Assembly: GCA_029879725.1 (NCBI GenBank)
Contig: JAOUPR010000030.1
Location: 1 to 39,289, forward strand
Direction: 5' to 3'
DNA from: Gemmatimonadota bacterium
GTDB lineage: Bacteria > Gemmatimonadota > Gemmatimonadetes > Longimicrobiales > Gaopeijiaceae
Length of the DNA stretch: 39,289 nucleotides
Positions 25,136-32,890 of this stretch are shown here, in pieces. The notes beneath the pieces are model-generated. The model was given only the letters and a program-made list of their open reading frames with translations, was not told the origin of the DNA and did no database searches. The translations under genes and the position numbers were made by a program. The stretch's first letter is position 1; each line of letters starts with the position of its first letter.

Positions 25136-26070
25136 CTCCTGCTCCATCTGGCGTGGGACTCCCGAGCCGTGTCTACGGACAGATAATGGATGTCCACCGT
25201 GTCGTCCACGGTTTCGGCGTATCCTCCCCCCATGACCATGGCCACGGGGACGGACGCGGCCCGGGCGGCGTCGAACACCAGCGCGTCCCGCCGGGAGAGC
25301 CCTTCCTTGCTGACGCTCAGGCGTCCCAGGCGGTCGCTCTCGAACGCGTCCGCGCCCGCTACATAGAAGATCAGCTCCGGAGACGACGCCAACACGGCGT
25401 CCACCGCCCGGATCACGGCGTCCAGATAGGTATCGTCGGAGGCGCCGTCGGGGAGATCGATGTCCAGGTCGCCGGCTTCCTTGCGGAAGGGGAAGTTGTT
25501 GGCTCCGTGGACCGACGCGGTGAACACCTCGGGGGAGTCACGGAAGATGGCGGCGGTACCGTCTCCCTGGTGGACGTCCAGGTCGACGACGCCCATGCGA
25601 TGGATCAGGCGTGCGGCCTGGAGCACCCGCACGGCCACGGCCACGTCGTTGAAGACGCAGAAGCCGCTCCCCCGGTCCGGGAACGCATGATGGGTTCCTC
25701 CTGCCAGATTGACGGACACCCCTTCGGCCAGGGCGGCCCGGGCCGCGCCGATGGTCCCGCCCACGGAGCGCCGCGACCGCTCCACCAGTTCGGGAGACCA
25801 GGGGAAGCCCATGCGGCGGACTTCGTCGCGGGAAAGGGAACCTTCCACGACCTTCCGGATGTACGACGGACGGTGCGCCAGCGACAACTCCGTATCGGAC
25901 GCCGCGTCGGGCTCGACCAGCACACATCGTCCGGCGCCCTCCACGCGTTCCCTCAGGCGGGTGTACTTTTCCATGGGGAATCGGTGCCCCTCCGGAAGGG
26001 GAAGGGCGAACCGGTCCGTGTAGAATGCCTTCACTCGCGTCGGGGTCCCGTGGCTGACGGCTCGTTTCAC
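25132..26070 (-). CDS. Histone-deacetylase-like zinc amidohydrolase
   Basis: A 312-residue protein of the arginase/deacetylase fold. The catalytic His pair is GGTHHAF (H127, H128). Zinc ligands are D165 and H167 in VVDLDVHQGDGT and D241 in VAGADAFESD. The opening ALPLPEGHRFPMEKY is typical of bacterial class IV/acetoin-utilisation-like relatives. It probably removes an acyl group from an acetylated lysine, polyamine or other small amide; the substrate cannot be told from sequence. The start codon is GTG at 26070; a second GTG twelve codons in is possible. It is first in a two-gene unit with the PLP enzyme and divergent from the TonB receptor over 66 bp. Confidence 0.9.
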   Translation of the reverse strand: MKRAVSHGTPTRVKAFYTDRFALPLPEGHRFPMEKYTRLRERVEGAGRCVLVEPDAASDTELSLAHRPSYIRKVVEGSLSRDEVRRMGFPWSPELVERSRRSVGGTIGAARAALAEGVSVNLAGGTHHAFPDRGSGFCVFNDVAVAVRVLQAARLIHRMGVVDLDVHQGDGTAAIFRDSPEVFTASVHGANNFPFRKEAGDLDIDLPDGASDDTYLDAVIRAVDAVLASSPELIFYVAGADAFESDRLGRLSVSKEGLSRRDALVFDAARAASVPVAMVMGGGYAETVDDTVDIHYLSVDTARESHARWSRR

Positions 26071-26136
26071 GCTACCGACTTCAACAGTAAGGGATCGTTT
26101 CCGTTCCGGGAGGGGCGGGAGCGCGGATCATCGTCC

Positions 26137-28536
26137 ATGCACCCTGCCACCAAACGCCTTTCCAGATGGGACCGCCTCCGGCGTGACGCCGGAGTGGTCC
26201 TCCTCTTCGCCGCCGGCTTCGCGTCGGTGCCCGACGCGGCCGGGGGTCAGGCCACCGGTGCCGTGCAGGGGCGCGTCCGGGACGACGAGGGCTCGGCCAT
26301 CTTCGCGGCCACGGTACGGGTCGTGGACGCGGCGGGGCGGGGTGGAACGGCCGAGTCCGATCGCCTCGGATTCTTCCGCGTCGCGGGCCTGACTCCCGGC
26401 GTCTACGACGTGGTCGCCACGAGCTTCGGCTACGCGGCCTTCAACGGCTCGGTGACGGTGGTGGCCGGCCTGGACACCGAGGTCCGGGTGGTCCTGGTGC
26501 GCGAGGCCATTCGTCTCGGCGACATCTCGGTGGAGGCGGAGCGGAGCCGGGAGCGGATCCGGTTCGAGGAGATCGGCGGGGCCACGGTGAGGGAGCTGGA
26601 CATCGTGGACCTCAAGCGTGTTCCGGGCGTGGCCGAGGCCGATCCGCTGCGGGCGGTGGAGGTGCTTCCCGGAGTCGTGTCCACCTCCGACTTCTCGGCA
26701 TCGTTCCACGTGCGCGGCGGGTCGCAGGACCAGAACCTCATCCTCCTGGACGGCGTGCCGGTGTTCAGTCCCTTCCACCTCGGCGGGCTGTTCTCCGTGT
26801 TCAACACGGACATGCTGGATCGGGCGGAGCTCCAGTCCGGTGGTTTCCCCGCCGAGCACGGCGGACGTGTCTCGTCGGTCCTGTCCATGGAGACCGACCC
26901 CGGCGACGGGAGCCTGCGGGTGGATGCCGGAGTGTCTCTGCTGGCGTCGCGGGTGGCGGTGGGTGGGGGGCTTCCCAAGGGAGTCGCCCACCGTCTGGGT
27001 CACGCCAACGCACGCTGGCGCGTGTCGGCCCGCCGATCCTACTTCGACGTGCTCCTGAAGCCCTTCTTCGACTTCCCCTATCACCTCACCGATCTCCAGG
27101 GTGTCCTGGAGGGGTGGACCACGGGCGGCGACCGGGTGATGGTCACGGCGTACTCGGGCGCCGACGTGCTCGACCTGCGCGGGATCGATCCCGACGACTT
27201 TCCGCTGCGCATCTTCTGGGACTGGGGGAACGATCTGGCCGGGATCCGCTGGACGCGGCCGCGTCCGGGGGGAGGGGTGCTGGACGTCCGCTTCAATGCG
27301 TCGCGGTACGGGAGCGGACTGGGCTTTCCGGACTTCGGGGACACCGACTTCAGCACGGCCATCCAGCAGGTGGGGGGGCAGCTGGACTTCGAGACGGCGC
27401 GTTCGGGAAGCTGGCGCTTCAAGCAGGGTGGACTGGTGCGCCGGATGGCCTACGACAACGTCATCGCCACGGGCGGGACCGAGTTCGGGGGCGGCGACGG
27501 CGACGGCTGGCTTCTCGGTGGATACGGCCAGGCGACGTGGAGCCGCCCGCGGGAGTGGTTGGTGGAGGCGGGGTTCCGGGTCGACGCGTGGTACCCGGGG
27601 GCGGGGGAGGCCGCCGTGGAGCCCGCGCCGCGCCTGGCCGTGAAGCGCTTCTTCGCCGGGGGCGACGGTGCGGTGAAGGTGTCGGCCGGGCGGTACACGC
27701 AGTTCCTGCACTCCCTCCGCGACGAGGAGCTCCCGCTGGGGCTCGACGCGTGGATCCTGGCCGGCGAGGAGGCGCCTCACGTGGTGTCGGACCAGCTGCA
27801 GGTCGGGGTGGAGGGGTACCGGGGGGAGGAGTGGTTCCTTTCCGCGGAAGCGTACTACCGGAATTTCGACGGCGTGGTGGCGTACAACACCGCGGACGAT
27901 CCCAACGACCCCCTGGACGACATCGTGTCCGGGCGGGGACGGTCGTACGGCGTGGACCTCCTGATCCGCCGGGACGAGGGCGTCGTCACCGGGTGGATCG
28001 CCGCCTCCTTCCTCAAGGCCGAACGCACCTTCCCCGACCTCCTTTCGCCGGTGGTGCCCGCACCGGAGATCCGGTACCCTCCCATCTTCGACCGGCGCAT
28101 GGACGTGGACGTGGTGCTTCGCCATCCACTCCCCTGGGGATGGGAGGGAGGAGTGCGCTGGAACGTCGGCACGGGAATCCCCTTCACCCGGCCGCTGGGG
28201 AGCTACGCGTACTATTCGCCACGGTTCGTCCAGAACGATGGGCGGCTGGAGTGGGCGGGCGCCCGCGACGACTTGGACGAGTTGGGCGGATACGCCGTCG
28301 TGCTCGGACCCCGCAACGGGGAACGGTACCCGGTATACCACCGCCTGGACATGAGCGCGCGAAAGTCCATCCGCAAGTCGTGGGGCACCATCTCACCGTA
28401 TCTGAACGTCGTGAACGCGTACAACCGACGGAACGTCCTCTTCTACTTCTTCGAGTTCGACCAGGCCCCGCCGGTCCGCTCCGGAGTCTCCATGTTCCCC
28501 CTCCTCCCCACGGTGGGCGTGGAGGTGAAGTTCTGA
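26137..28536 (+). CDS. TonB-dependent outer-membrane receptor with N-terminal carboxypeptidase-regulatory-like domain
   Basis: A 799-residue receptor with a signal peptide (ending AAGGQ near residue 38). A CarboxypepD_reg-like beta domain spans about 40-120 (GAVQGRVRDDEGS ... GVYDVVATSFGY). The plug domain covers about 150-270 (LPGVVSTSDFSASFHVRG, LDGVPVFSPFHLGG), followed by a C-terminal barrel of some 500 residues ending in VGVEVKF. This domain order is that of SusC-like receptors, which import large nutrients or siderophores using TonB energy. The stop overlaps the next ATG (TGATG), coupling it to a lipoprotein that may act as its surface partner. The ligand is unknown; no sugar-degrading genes lie beside it. 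Confidence 0.9.
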   Translation: MHPATKRLSRWDRLRRDAGVVLLFAAGFASVPDAAGGQATGAVQGRVRDDEGSAIFAATVRVVDAAGRGGTAESDRLGFFRVAGLTPGVYDVVATSFGYAAFNGSVTVVAGLDTEVRVVLVREAIRLGDISVEAERSRERIRFEEIGGATVRELDIVDLKRVPGVAEADPLRAVEVLPGVVSTSDFSASFHVRGGSQDQNLILLDGVPVFSPFHLGGLFSVFNTDMLDRAELQSGGFPAEHGGRVSSVLSMETDPGDGSLRVDAGVSLLASRVAVGGGLPKGVAHRLGHANARWRVSARRSYFDVLLKPFFDFPYHLTDLQGVLEGWTTGGDRVMVTAYSGADVLDLRGIDPDDFPLRIFWDWGNDLAGIRWTRPRPGGGVLDVRFNASRYGSGLGFPDFGDTDFSTAIQQVGGQLDFETARSGSWRFKQGGLVRRMAYDNVIATGGTEFGGGDGDGWLLGGYGQATWSRPREWLVEAGFRVDAWYPGAGEAAVEPAPRLAVKRFFAGGDGAVKVSAGRYTQFLHSLRDEELPLGLDAWILAGEEAPHVVSDQLQVGVEGYRGEEWFLSAEAYYRNFDGVVAYNTADDPNDPLDDIVSGRGRSYGVDLLIRRDEGVVTGWIAASFLKAERTFPDLLSPVVPAPEIRYPPIFDRRMDVDVVLRHPLPWGWEGGVRWNVGTGIPFTRPLGSYAYYSPRFVQNDGRLEWAGARDDLDELGGYAVVLGPRNGERYPVYHRLDMSARKSIRKSWGTISPYLNVVNAYNRRNVLFYFFEFDQAPPVRSGVSMFPLLPTVGVEVKF

Positions 28537-29498
28537 TGGCGGTCGGGGTGGGGCGGCGTATCCGCCGGGGCGTGGTTCTGGTGCTGGTCGCCGTGGGAGG
28601 GTGCGACCTCGACGAGGTGACGTTGGTGGATCCCACCGACGTGGTCGTCGCCGAGGTGATCCTCCAGGTGGCGCAGGACCCGGGTGACGAGAGCCGACTC
28701 ACGGCCTTCGTCCACCGCACGGTGGGAGCGGGCGGGACGTCGGAGCCGGTTCCGGGCGCGCGGATCATCGTGTCCAAGACTTCCGGCGCGTCGGTGGAGC
28801 TCGCGGAGCGCGACATCAGCTACTGCGTCGCCACGCTGCCGGAGCTGGCCGACGGGAGCTGCTACTGGACCACGCCCATGGTGGCGGCGGGCTTCCGGCC
28901 GGGAGACGGAATCGAGCTGTACATCGAGCTGCCCGGCGGGGCGGTCATGCGCGGCGCGACCACGGTTCCGGGGGCGTTCGCCTTGCACGGTGTTCCGCCG
29001 GGCGGGGCGTGCACGCTGCCGGCGGACACCTCCTTCGACCTGCGCTGGGACGTCGCCGCGGGGGCGTGGGCGTACGTGAACGAGGCGGCCATCCGGGGCC
29101 TCCCCGACGCCATGGCGCTGCGGGGGATCCAGGTCACGGAGGATCCCCTGCACCTCCTGGGCGTGTCCATCTCCGAGGCGGACACGTCCATCATCTTCCC
29201 GGGGGAGTTCGGGGTGTTCAACCGCTTCGAGTTGGAGCGGGATCTGGCCACGGCGCTCCAGTCGGGGTTGCCCCCGCTCACCGAGGCCGACGTGAGCATC
29301 GCGGCGGCGGACCGGAACTGGGTCAACTGGGTCCGGGGCGGGAACTTCAATCCGTCCGGCCAGGTGCGTCTTCCCAGCATCACCGGTGCGGGTACGGGCG
29401 TCTTCGGCGCGGTGGTCCTGCGCCGTCTGGGGATAGCGGTGGAGGTGGATCCGGCCCATCCTTGGGCTTCGTCTCCGCCGTGCCCCTCCACGCCCTGA
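28536..29498 (+). CDS. Lipoprotein partner of the TonB-dependent receptor (DUF4249-like)
   Basis: A 320-residue lipoprotein with lipid Cys at residue 23 (VAVGGC). The mature protein begins with a beta-sandwich-like region (VVVAEVILQVAQDPGDESRLTAFVHRTVG, here shown only in part by residues 36-64) and continues with VPGARIIVSKTSGASVEL and ELYIELPGGAVMRGATTVPG. This arrangement resembles DUF4249 lipoproteins coupled to SusC-like receptors, but the match is by pattern and position only. The ATG overlaps the receptor stop by one base, strong evidence of stoichiometric expression. It could capture ligand at the cell surface. The alcohol dehydrogenase gene starts 13 bp after its stop and may share the transcript. 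Confidence 0.75.
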   Translation: MAVGVGRRIRRGVVLVLVAVGGCDLDEVTLVDPTDVVVAEVILQVAQDPGDESRLTAFVHRTVGAGGTSEPVPGARIIVSKTSGASVELAERDISYCVATLPELADGSCYWTTPMVAAGFRPGDGIELYIELPGGAVMRGATTVPGAFALHGVPPGGACTLPADTSFDLRWDVAAGAWAYVNEAAIRGLPDAMALRGIQVTEDPLHLLGVSISEADTSIIFPGEFGVFNRFELERDLATALQSGLPPLTEADVSIAAADRNWVNWVRGGNFNPSGQVRLPSITGAGTGVFGAVVLRRLGIAVEVDPAHPWASSPPCPSTP

Positions 29499-29511
29499 AG
29501 GAACAGGTCCG

Positions 29512-30609
29512 ATGCCCATCCGCGCTTCCGTCATGACCGCTCCGCATGCACCCATGGAGACCTGGACGCTGGACGACCCGGTGGTGGAGCCTGGAGGAGT
29601 CCTCCTGGAGACCGTGGCCAGCGAAGTGTGCGGCACCGACGTGCACCTCCTCCACGGCCGGCTCGCCGGGGTCCCGTTTCCCATCATCCCCGGGCACGTG
29701 AGCGTTGGGCGGGTCCTCGAGGCGCCGGGGGTCGAGCGCGACGCGCTGGGAGAGCCGCTGGCCGAAGGCGACGTGGTCACCTTCCTCGACGTCCACGAAG
29801 TGTGCAACGCGTGCTGGCACTGCCTCGTGGCCCGCCAGCCCAACCGCTGCCCCAGCCGCAAGGTGTACGGGATCACCTATTCGGCCCACGACGGTCCCTT
29901 CGGCGGGTGGGCGGAGAGGATCTACCTCCAGCCCGGAGTGCGGGTGCTGAAGCTCACGGGAGGCCTCGATGCCGACGACGTCATCGGCGGGGGGTGCGGC
30001 CTCTTCACCGGATTCGCGGCCGCGGATCGGGCGGGGATCCGCATGGGCGACACGGTCCTGGTGCAGGGATCGGGTCCGGTGGGGCTCTCGGCGGCCGCCT
30101 TCGCCTCGCTGAGCGGCGCGGCCCGGGTTCTGGTCATCGGAGCGCCCGACGCCCGCCTGGCGCTGAGCCGCGAGTTGGGGGCGGACGCCTCGTGGGACGT
30201 CACGCGCACCACCGAGGACGAGCGACGCGAGGAGATCCTGGCGCTCACGGGTGGACGGGGACCCGACGTGGTCATCGAGGCGGCCGGTCACCCCTCCACC
30301 ATCGGGGAGGCGCTCCGGCTCGTCCGGGACGGGGGCACCTACGTGGTCGTGGGGCACTACACGGACGCGGGCGAGACCGCCATCAATCCCCACACGGACA
30401 TCAACCGCAAGCACGTGGACATCCGCGGTCAGTGGGGGACGGATTTCCACCATCTGGCGAGGGCGTTGACGCTCTTCGCCCGGCACCGCGACCGGCTCCC
30501 GTTCCGGAAGCTCATCGGGGAGCGCTACGGTCTGGAGGAGACCGGTCGGGCGTTGGAGGACGTGGCCGCGCTCCGCGTGACCAAGGCCATCATCGAGCCG
30601 GGGCGCTGA
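29512..30609 (+). CDS. Zinc-dependent medium-chain alcohol/polyol dehydrogenase
   Basis: A 365-residue MDR-family dehydrogenase. Catalytic zinc ligands C40 (SEVCGTDVH) and H62 (PGHVSVG) are present; the usual GHE is GHV here. Structural zinc is held by C98, C101, C104 and C113 (CNACWHC ... C). The nucleotide-binding motif is VLVQGSGPVGLSAAAFA, followed by ARVLVIGAPDARL, where the residue after the second strand lacks the acidic Asp typical of strict NAD enzymes, so cofactor choice is open. The family oxidises alcohols or polyols to aldehydes or ketones; the substrate is unknown. Its end overlaps the uridine kinase end by 20 bp on the opposite strand. Confidence 0.9.
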   Translation: MPIRASVMTAPHAPMETWTLDDPVVEPGGVLLETVASEVCGTDVHLLHGRLAGVPFPIIPGHVSVGRVLEAPGVERDALGEPLAEGDVVTFLDVHEVCNACWHCLVARQPNRCPSRKVYGITYSAHDGPFGGWAERIYLQPGVRVLKLTGGLDADDVIGGGCGLFTGFAAADRAGIRMGDTVLVQGSGPVGLSAAAFASLSGAARVLVIGAPDARLALSRELGADASWDVTRTTEDERREEILALTGGRGPDVVIEAAGHPSTIGEALRLVRDGGTYVVVGHYTDAGETAINPHTDINRKHVDIRGQWGTDFHHLARALTLFARHRDRLPFRKLIGERYGLEETGRALEDVAALRVTKAIIEPGR

Positions 30610-31273
30610 GCCCCGATCCGGCCGAAGCGTCCCTGAGGCGGGCCAGGAGTTTCCGGGTCCGTTCCACCACCAGGAGGATTCCGTCCTCGTTGTATCCGCC
30701 CTCCTCGATGACGATGTCGGCGTGGGCTCTGCACGGCTCGACGAACTCGAGGTGCATGGGAAGGACCGAGGTCTCGAACTGGGCTCGCACGGACTCCGGT
30801 GTACGCCCCCGTTCCGCCACGTCGCGGGCGATGCGCCGTTGGAGCCGGGTTTCGTGGTCGGTGTGGACGTACACCTTGAGATCCATGAGGGAACGCAGAC
30901 GATGATCCTGGAGGACCAGGATCCCGTCGAGCACCAGGACCGGCGCCGGCGAGACGACGCGGGTCGTGGCCGCCCGGGTGTGGGTGGGGAAGTCGTAGGA
31001 CGGGATCTCCACCGCCTGGCCTCGACGAAGCATGGTGACGTGGTCCACGATCAACGCCGTCTCGAGGCTGTCGGGGTGATCGAAGTTGGTGGCCACCCGC
31101 TCGGGAAACGGGACGTGGGCCAGGTCCCGATAGTAGCTGTCGTGGTGGATCACCTGGGTCCGCTCGGGCCCGAGGATCCGCACCAGTTCCTTCACCACGG
31201 TGGACTTTCCCGACCCGCTTCCGCCCGCGACGCCGAGGATCAGCGGCCTGTGTTCGAGAACGGCGGCGGTCAC
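30590..31273 (-). CDS. udk: Uridine kinase
   Basis: A 227-residue P-loop kinase. Walker A is GVAGGSGSGKST (about 14-25). HHDSYYRDL holds the catalytic Asp, NFDHPDSLE follows, and VEIPSYDFPTHTR and VLVLDGILVLQDHRLR match uridine kinase closely. It phosphorylates uridine and cytidine in pyrimidine salvage. The GTG start at 31273 overlaps the stop of the DtxR-type regulator as GTGA, so the pair is coupled. The C-terminal tail extends about 15 residues past the conserved region and overlaps the alcohol dehydrogenase end on the other strand. Why a metal regulator and a nucleoside kinase are coupled is not clear from sequence. Confidence 0.92.
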   Translation of the reverse strand: MTAAVLEHRPLILGVAGGSGSGKSTVVKELVRILGPERTQVIHHDSYYRDLAHVPFPERVATNFDHPDSLETALIVDHVTMLRRGQAVEIPSYDFPTHTRAATTRVVSPAPVLVLDGILVLQDHRLRSLMDLKVYVHTDHETRLQRRIARDVAERGRTPESVRAQFETSVLPMHLEFVEPCRAHADIVIEEGGYNEDGILLVVERTRKLLARLRDASAGSGLSAPAR

Positions 31274-31953
31274 GGGCGGCTCCGGGTCACGTAGATCCGT
31301 TCGGCGATGTCGGGATCGACGTCCTCCCGTCGCTCCTGGTCGTCCACGGTGAGGAAGACCACGGTGGACGCTCCGCTGCGCTCCCCCACGCGGAGGCGCG
31401 CGCCCGGCACGAGTCCACGTTCCCGCATGGACCGGAGGTCCGCGGGATCCTCGTCGCGCACGGCCCGGATCGTCGCTTTCGTGCCGGGCGGGAGTCCGGC
31501 GAGGGTCACGTGGTCGGTGGTCTCGATCTCGCCGGACCGGGTGGGGATGGGAGATCCGTGGGGGTCGTGACTGGGGTGTTCGAGGGCCACGGCCATGCGC
31601 TCGATGAGGACGTCGGAAACGGCGTGCTCCATCCGCTCGGCTTCGTCGTGGACGTCATCCCAGGAAAACCCGAGTCGTTCACAGAGGTAGGTCTCGATGA
31701 TCCGGTGGCGGCGCAGAACCCTGAGCGCCTCGACGGTACCCTCGGAGGTGAGCTCGACACCCTTGTAGGGGACGTGCTCGAGGAGCCCGGACTCCGCCAG
31801 GCGCTTGACCATCCCCGTCACCGACGCGGGCTGAACGGAGAGCACGGAGGCGATGGCGCTGGTGGTGGCCGTGTCCCCCCGTTCCAGGATGGAATAGATG
31901 ACCTTGAGGTAGTCCTCGGTGGAGCGGGAGAGAGAGGGTGCCGTGTCGGTCAT
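31270..31953 (-). CDS. DtxR/MntR-family metal-dependent transcriptional regulator
   Basis: A 227-residue regulator. The N-terminal winged helix (STEDYLKVIYSILERGD, then SVLSVQPASVTGMVKRLAESGLL) is followed by the metal-binding and dimerisation domain (RRHRIIETYLCERLGFSWDDVHDEAERMEH in part, with Cys, Glu and His ligands at the expected places) and a C-terminal FeoA/SH3-like domain (DLRSMRERGLVPGARLRV). Members bind Fe(II) or Mn(II) and repress uptake genes. No metal transporter lies next to it, so its targets are elsewhere or include its own promoter in the 158-bp divergent gap. Full three-domain length favours DtxR/IdeR-like over short MntR. Confidence 0.92.
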   Translation of the reverse strand: MTDTAPSLSRSTEDYLKVIYSILERGDTATTSAIASVLSVQPASVTGMVKRLAESGLLEHVPYKGVELTSEGTVEALRVLRRHRIIETYLCERLGFSWDDVHDEAERMEHAVSDVLIERMAVALEHPSHDPHGSPIPTRSGEIETTDHVTLAGLPPGTKATIRAVRDEDPADLRSMRERGLVPGARLRVGERSGASTVVFLTVDDQERREDVDPDIAERIYVTRSRP

Positions 31954-32031
31954 GAGGGGAAGGTACTCGGCGCGCCCGGGGGAGTCGAGACGGGGGATCG
32001 CGCGTCGGCCGGCGCGGGCCCCCGCCGTGGC

Positions 32032-32061
32032 CTGTCAGGACCGGGAACGGTGTCTTATGAT
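32032..32061 (+). promoter_or_regulatory. Possible sigma70 promoter for apaG
   Basis: CTGTCA (32032-32037) and TATGAT (32056-32061) are spaced 18 bp apart in the gap between the divergent DtxR and apaG genes, 51 bp before the apaG ATG. The -10 fits well; the -35 matches four of six positions. Confidence 0.4.
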
Positions 32062-32111
32062 GGGGTAGTGGAGCGGATCGCGCACCACCGGACGACGGGG
32101 AGTCGAAGGGT

Positions 32112-32528
32112 ATGGCGTACGAAAAGGCGACGCATGGAATACGGGTACAGGTCGAGCCTCTGTATTCCCTGGCGGACTCGGATCCCGAAGACGGCACGTT
32201 CGTGTTCTCCTACGAGATCCGCATGGCCAACGAGGGCGAGAGGCCGGCGCGCCTCCTGTATCGCCATTGGCACATCCGGGACTTCGTGGGGGAGGACTCG
32301 GAGGTCGACGGAGAAGGGGTGGTGGGCGAGCAACCGCTTCTCGATCCCGGGGGTTCCCACGAATACCGCAGCTACTGCGTGCTCCGTTCCCCGGCGGGAT
32401 ACATGGAGGGGTATTACACCTTCTCGGATCCCGACGGAGCCCACTTCAGGGTCGAGGTGCCGCGCTTTCCCCTGCAGGCGCCGCTGGTGCCGCTGACGGA
32501 CGACCCGGATTTCGAGGAACCGAACTGA
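32112..32528 (+). CDS. apaG: ApaG-domain protein
   Basis: A 138-residue protein spanning the ApaG domain. Typical blocks are YSLADSDPEDGTFVFSYEI, RPARLLYRHWHI, the Gly-rich turn VVGEQPLLDPGGSHEYRSYC and MEGYYTFSDPDGAHFRVEVPRFPL. ApaG is a small immunoglobulin-like fold linked in enterobacteria to Co2+ tolerance and Mg2+ efflux, but its biochemical role is unsettled; eukaryotic versions occur in F-box proteins. It is probably cytoplasmic. Start ATG at 32112 is preceded by GAAGGGT, a moderate ribosome binding site. It stands alone between a divergent regulator and a small unknown gene. Confidence 0.93.
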   Translation: MAYEKATHGIRVQVEPLYSLADSDPEDGTFVFSYEIRMANEGERPARLLYRHWHIRDFVGEDSEVDGEGVVGEQPLLDPGGSHEYRSYCVLRSPAGYMEGYYTFSDPDGAHFRVEVPRFPLQAPLVPLTDDPDFEEPN

Positions 32529-32533
32529 CGGAG

Positions 32534-32563
32534 TTGGAACCCGGGCTTCCCTTCCTCTATCTT
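32534..32563 (+). promoter_or_regulatory. Possible promoter of the 63-residue protein gene
   Basis: TTGGAA (32534-32539) and TATCTT (32558-32563) with an 18-bp spacer lie 54 bp ahead of the GTG at 32617, just past the apaG stop. The match is partial. Confidence 0.35.
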
Positions 32564-32616
32564 TCGTGGATCCAGCGGTTTGGCCCGCTGCAGCCTACAG
32601 ATCCAGGGGGGGGAGA

Positions 32617-32808
32617 GTGAACGATTCTGTAGCCGTGGACGCCAAGCGCATTCTGCTTCGATACGGGGCTCCGATCTCGGTGCTGGACAAGGTGCCGGAC
32701 GCCGATCGGATCAAGCTCGCCCGGGAGGTGAGCCGGACGTCCCTTCCGGAGCGCGGCGCGCGCTTGAAGGCGTTGCTCGTGGAGTATGGGTACGTCGAGG
32801 GGAAGTGA
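32617..32808 (+). CDS. Small 63-residue protein of unknown function
   Basis: A small acidic/basic helical protein: NDSVAVDAKRILLRYGAP, then SVLDKVPDADRIKLAREV and a C-terminal ARLKALLVEYGYVEGK. There is no signal or membrane segment, so it is likely cytoplasmic. Start GTG at 32617 is chosen because GGGGGGGAGA lies directly before it; an upstream ATG at 32566 would overlap promoter-like sequence. A strong terminator follows. No family recognised. It looks like a free-standing gene with its own promoter and terminator. Confidence 0.65.
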   Translation: MNDSVAVDAKRILLRYGAPISVLDKVPDADRIKLAREVSRTSLPERGARLKALLVEYGYVEGK

Positions 32809-32835
32809 AGTTCGGTCCTCGCGGCGTTCCAAGGT

Positions 32836-32890
32836 GTGAAGACGGCGGAGCCGGGTGACCCCGAGGGGTCACCCGGCTCCCTGTCTTCAC
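32836..32890. terminator. Long nested terminator hairpin between convergent genes
   Basis: An inner perfect 15-bp inverted repeat (32848-32862 with 32865-32879) is enclosed by a second perfect 8-bp repeat, GTGAAGAC (32836-32843) with GTCTTCAC (32883-32890), separated by short bulges. It separates the 63-residue gene from the convergent 598-residue gene and overlaps the last bases of the latter. It should act on both strands; no long U-tract is seen. Confidence 0.75.

Noticed and set aside
27114-28535. Long open frame in another reading phase across the TonB receptor
   Set aside because: It is rich in Gly, Arg and Pro, typical of shadow frames, and only becomes real protein from the ATG at 28536.
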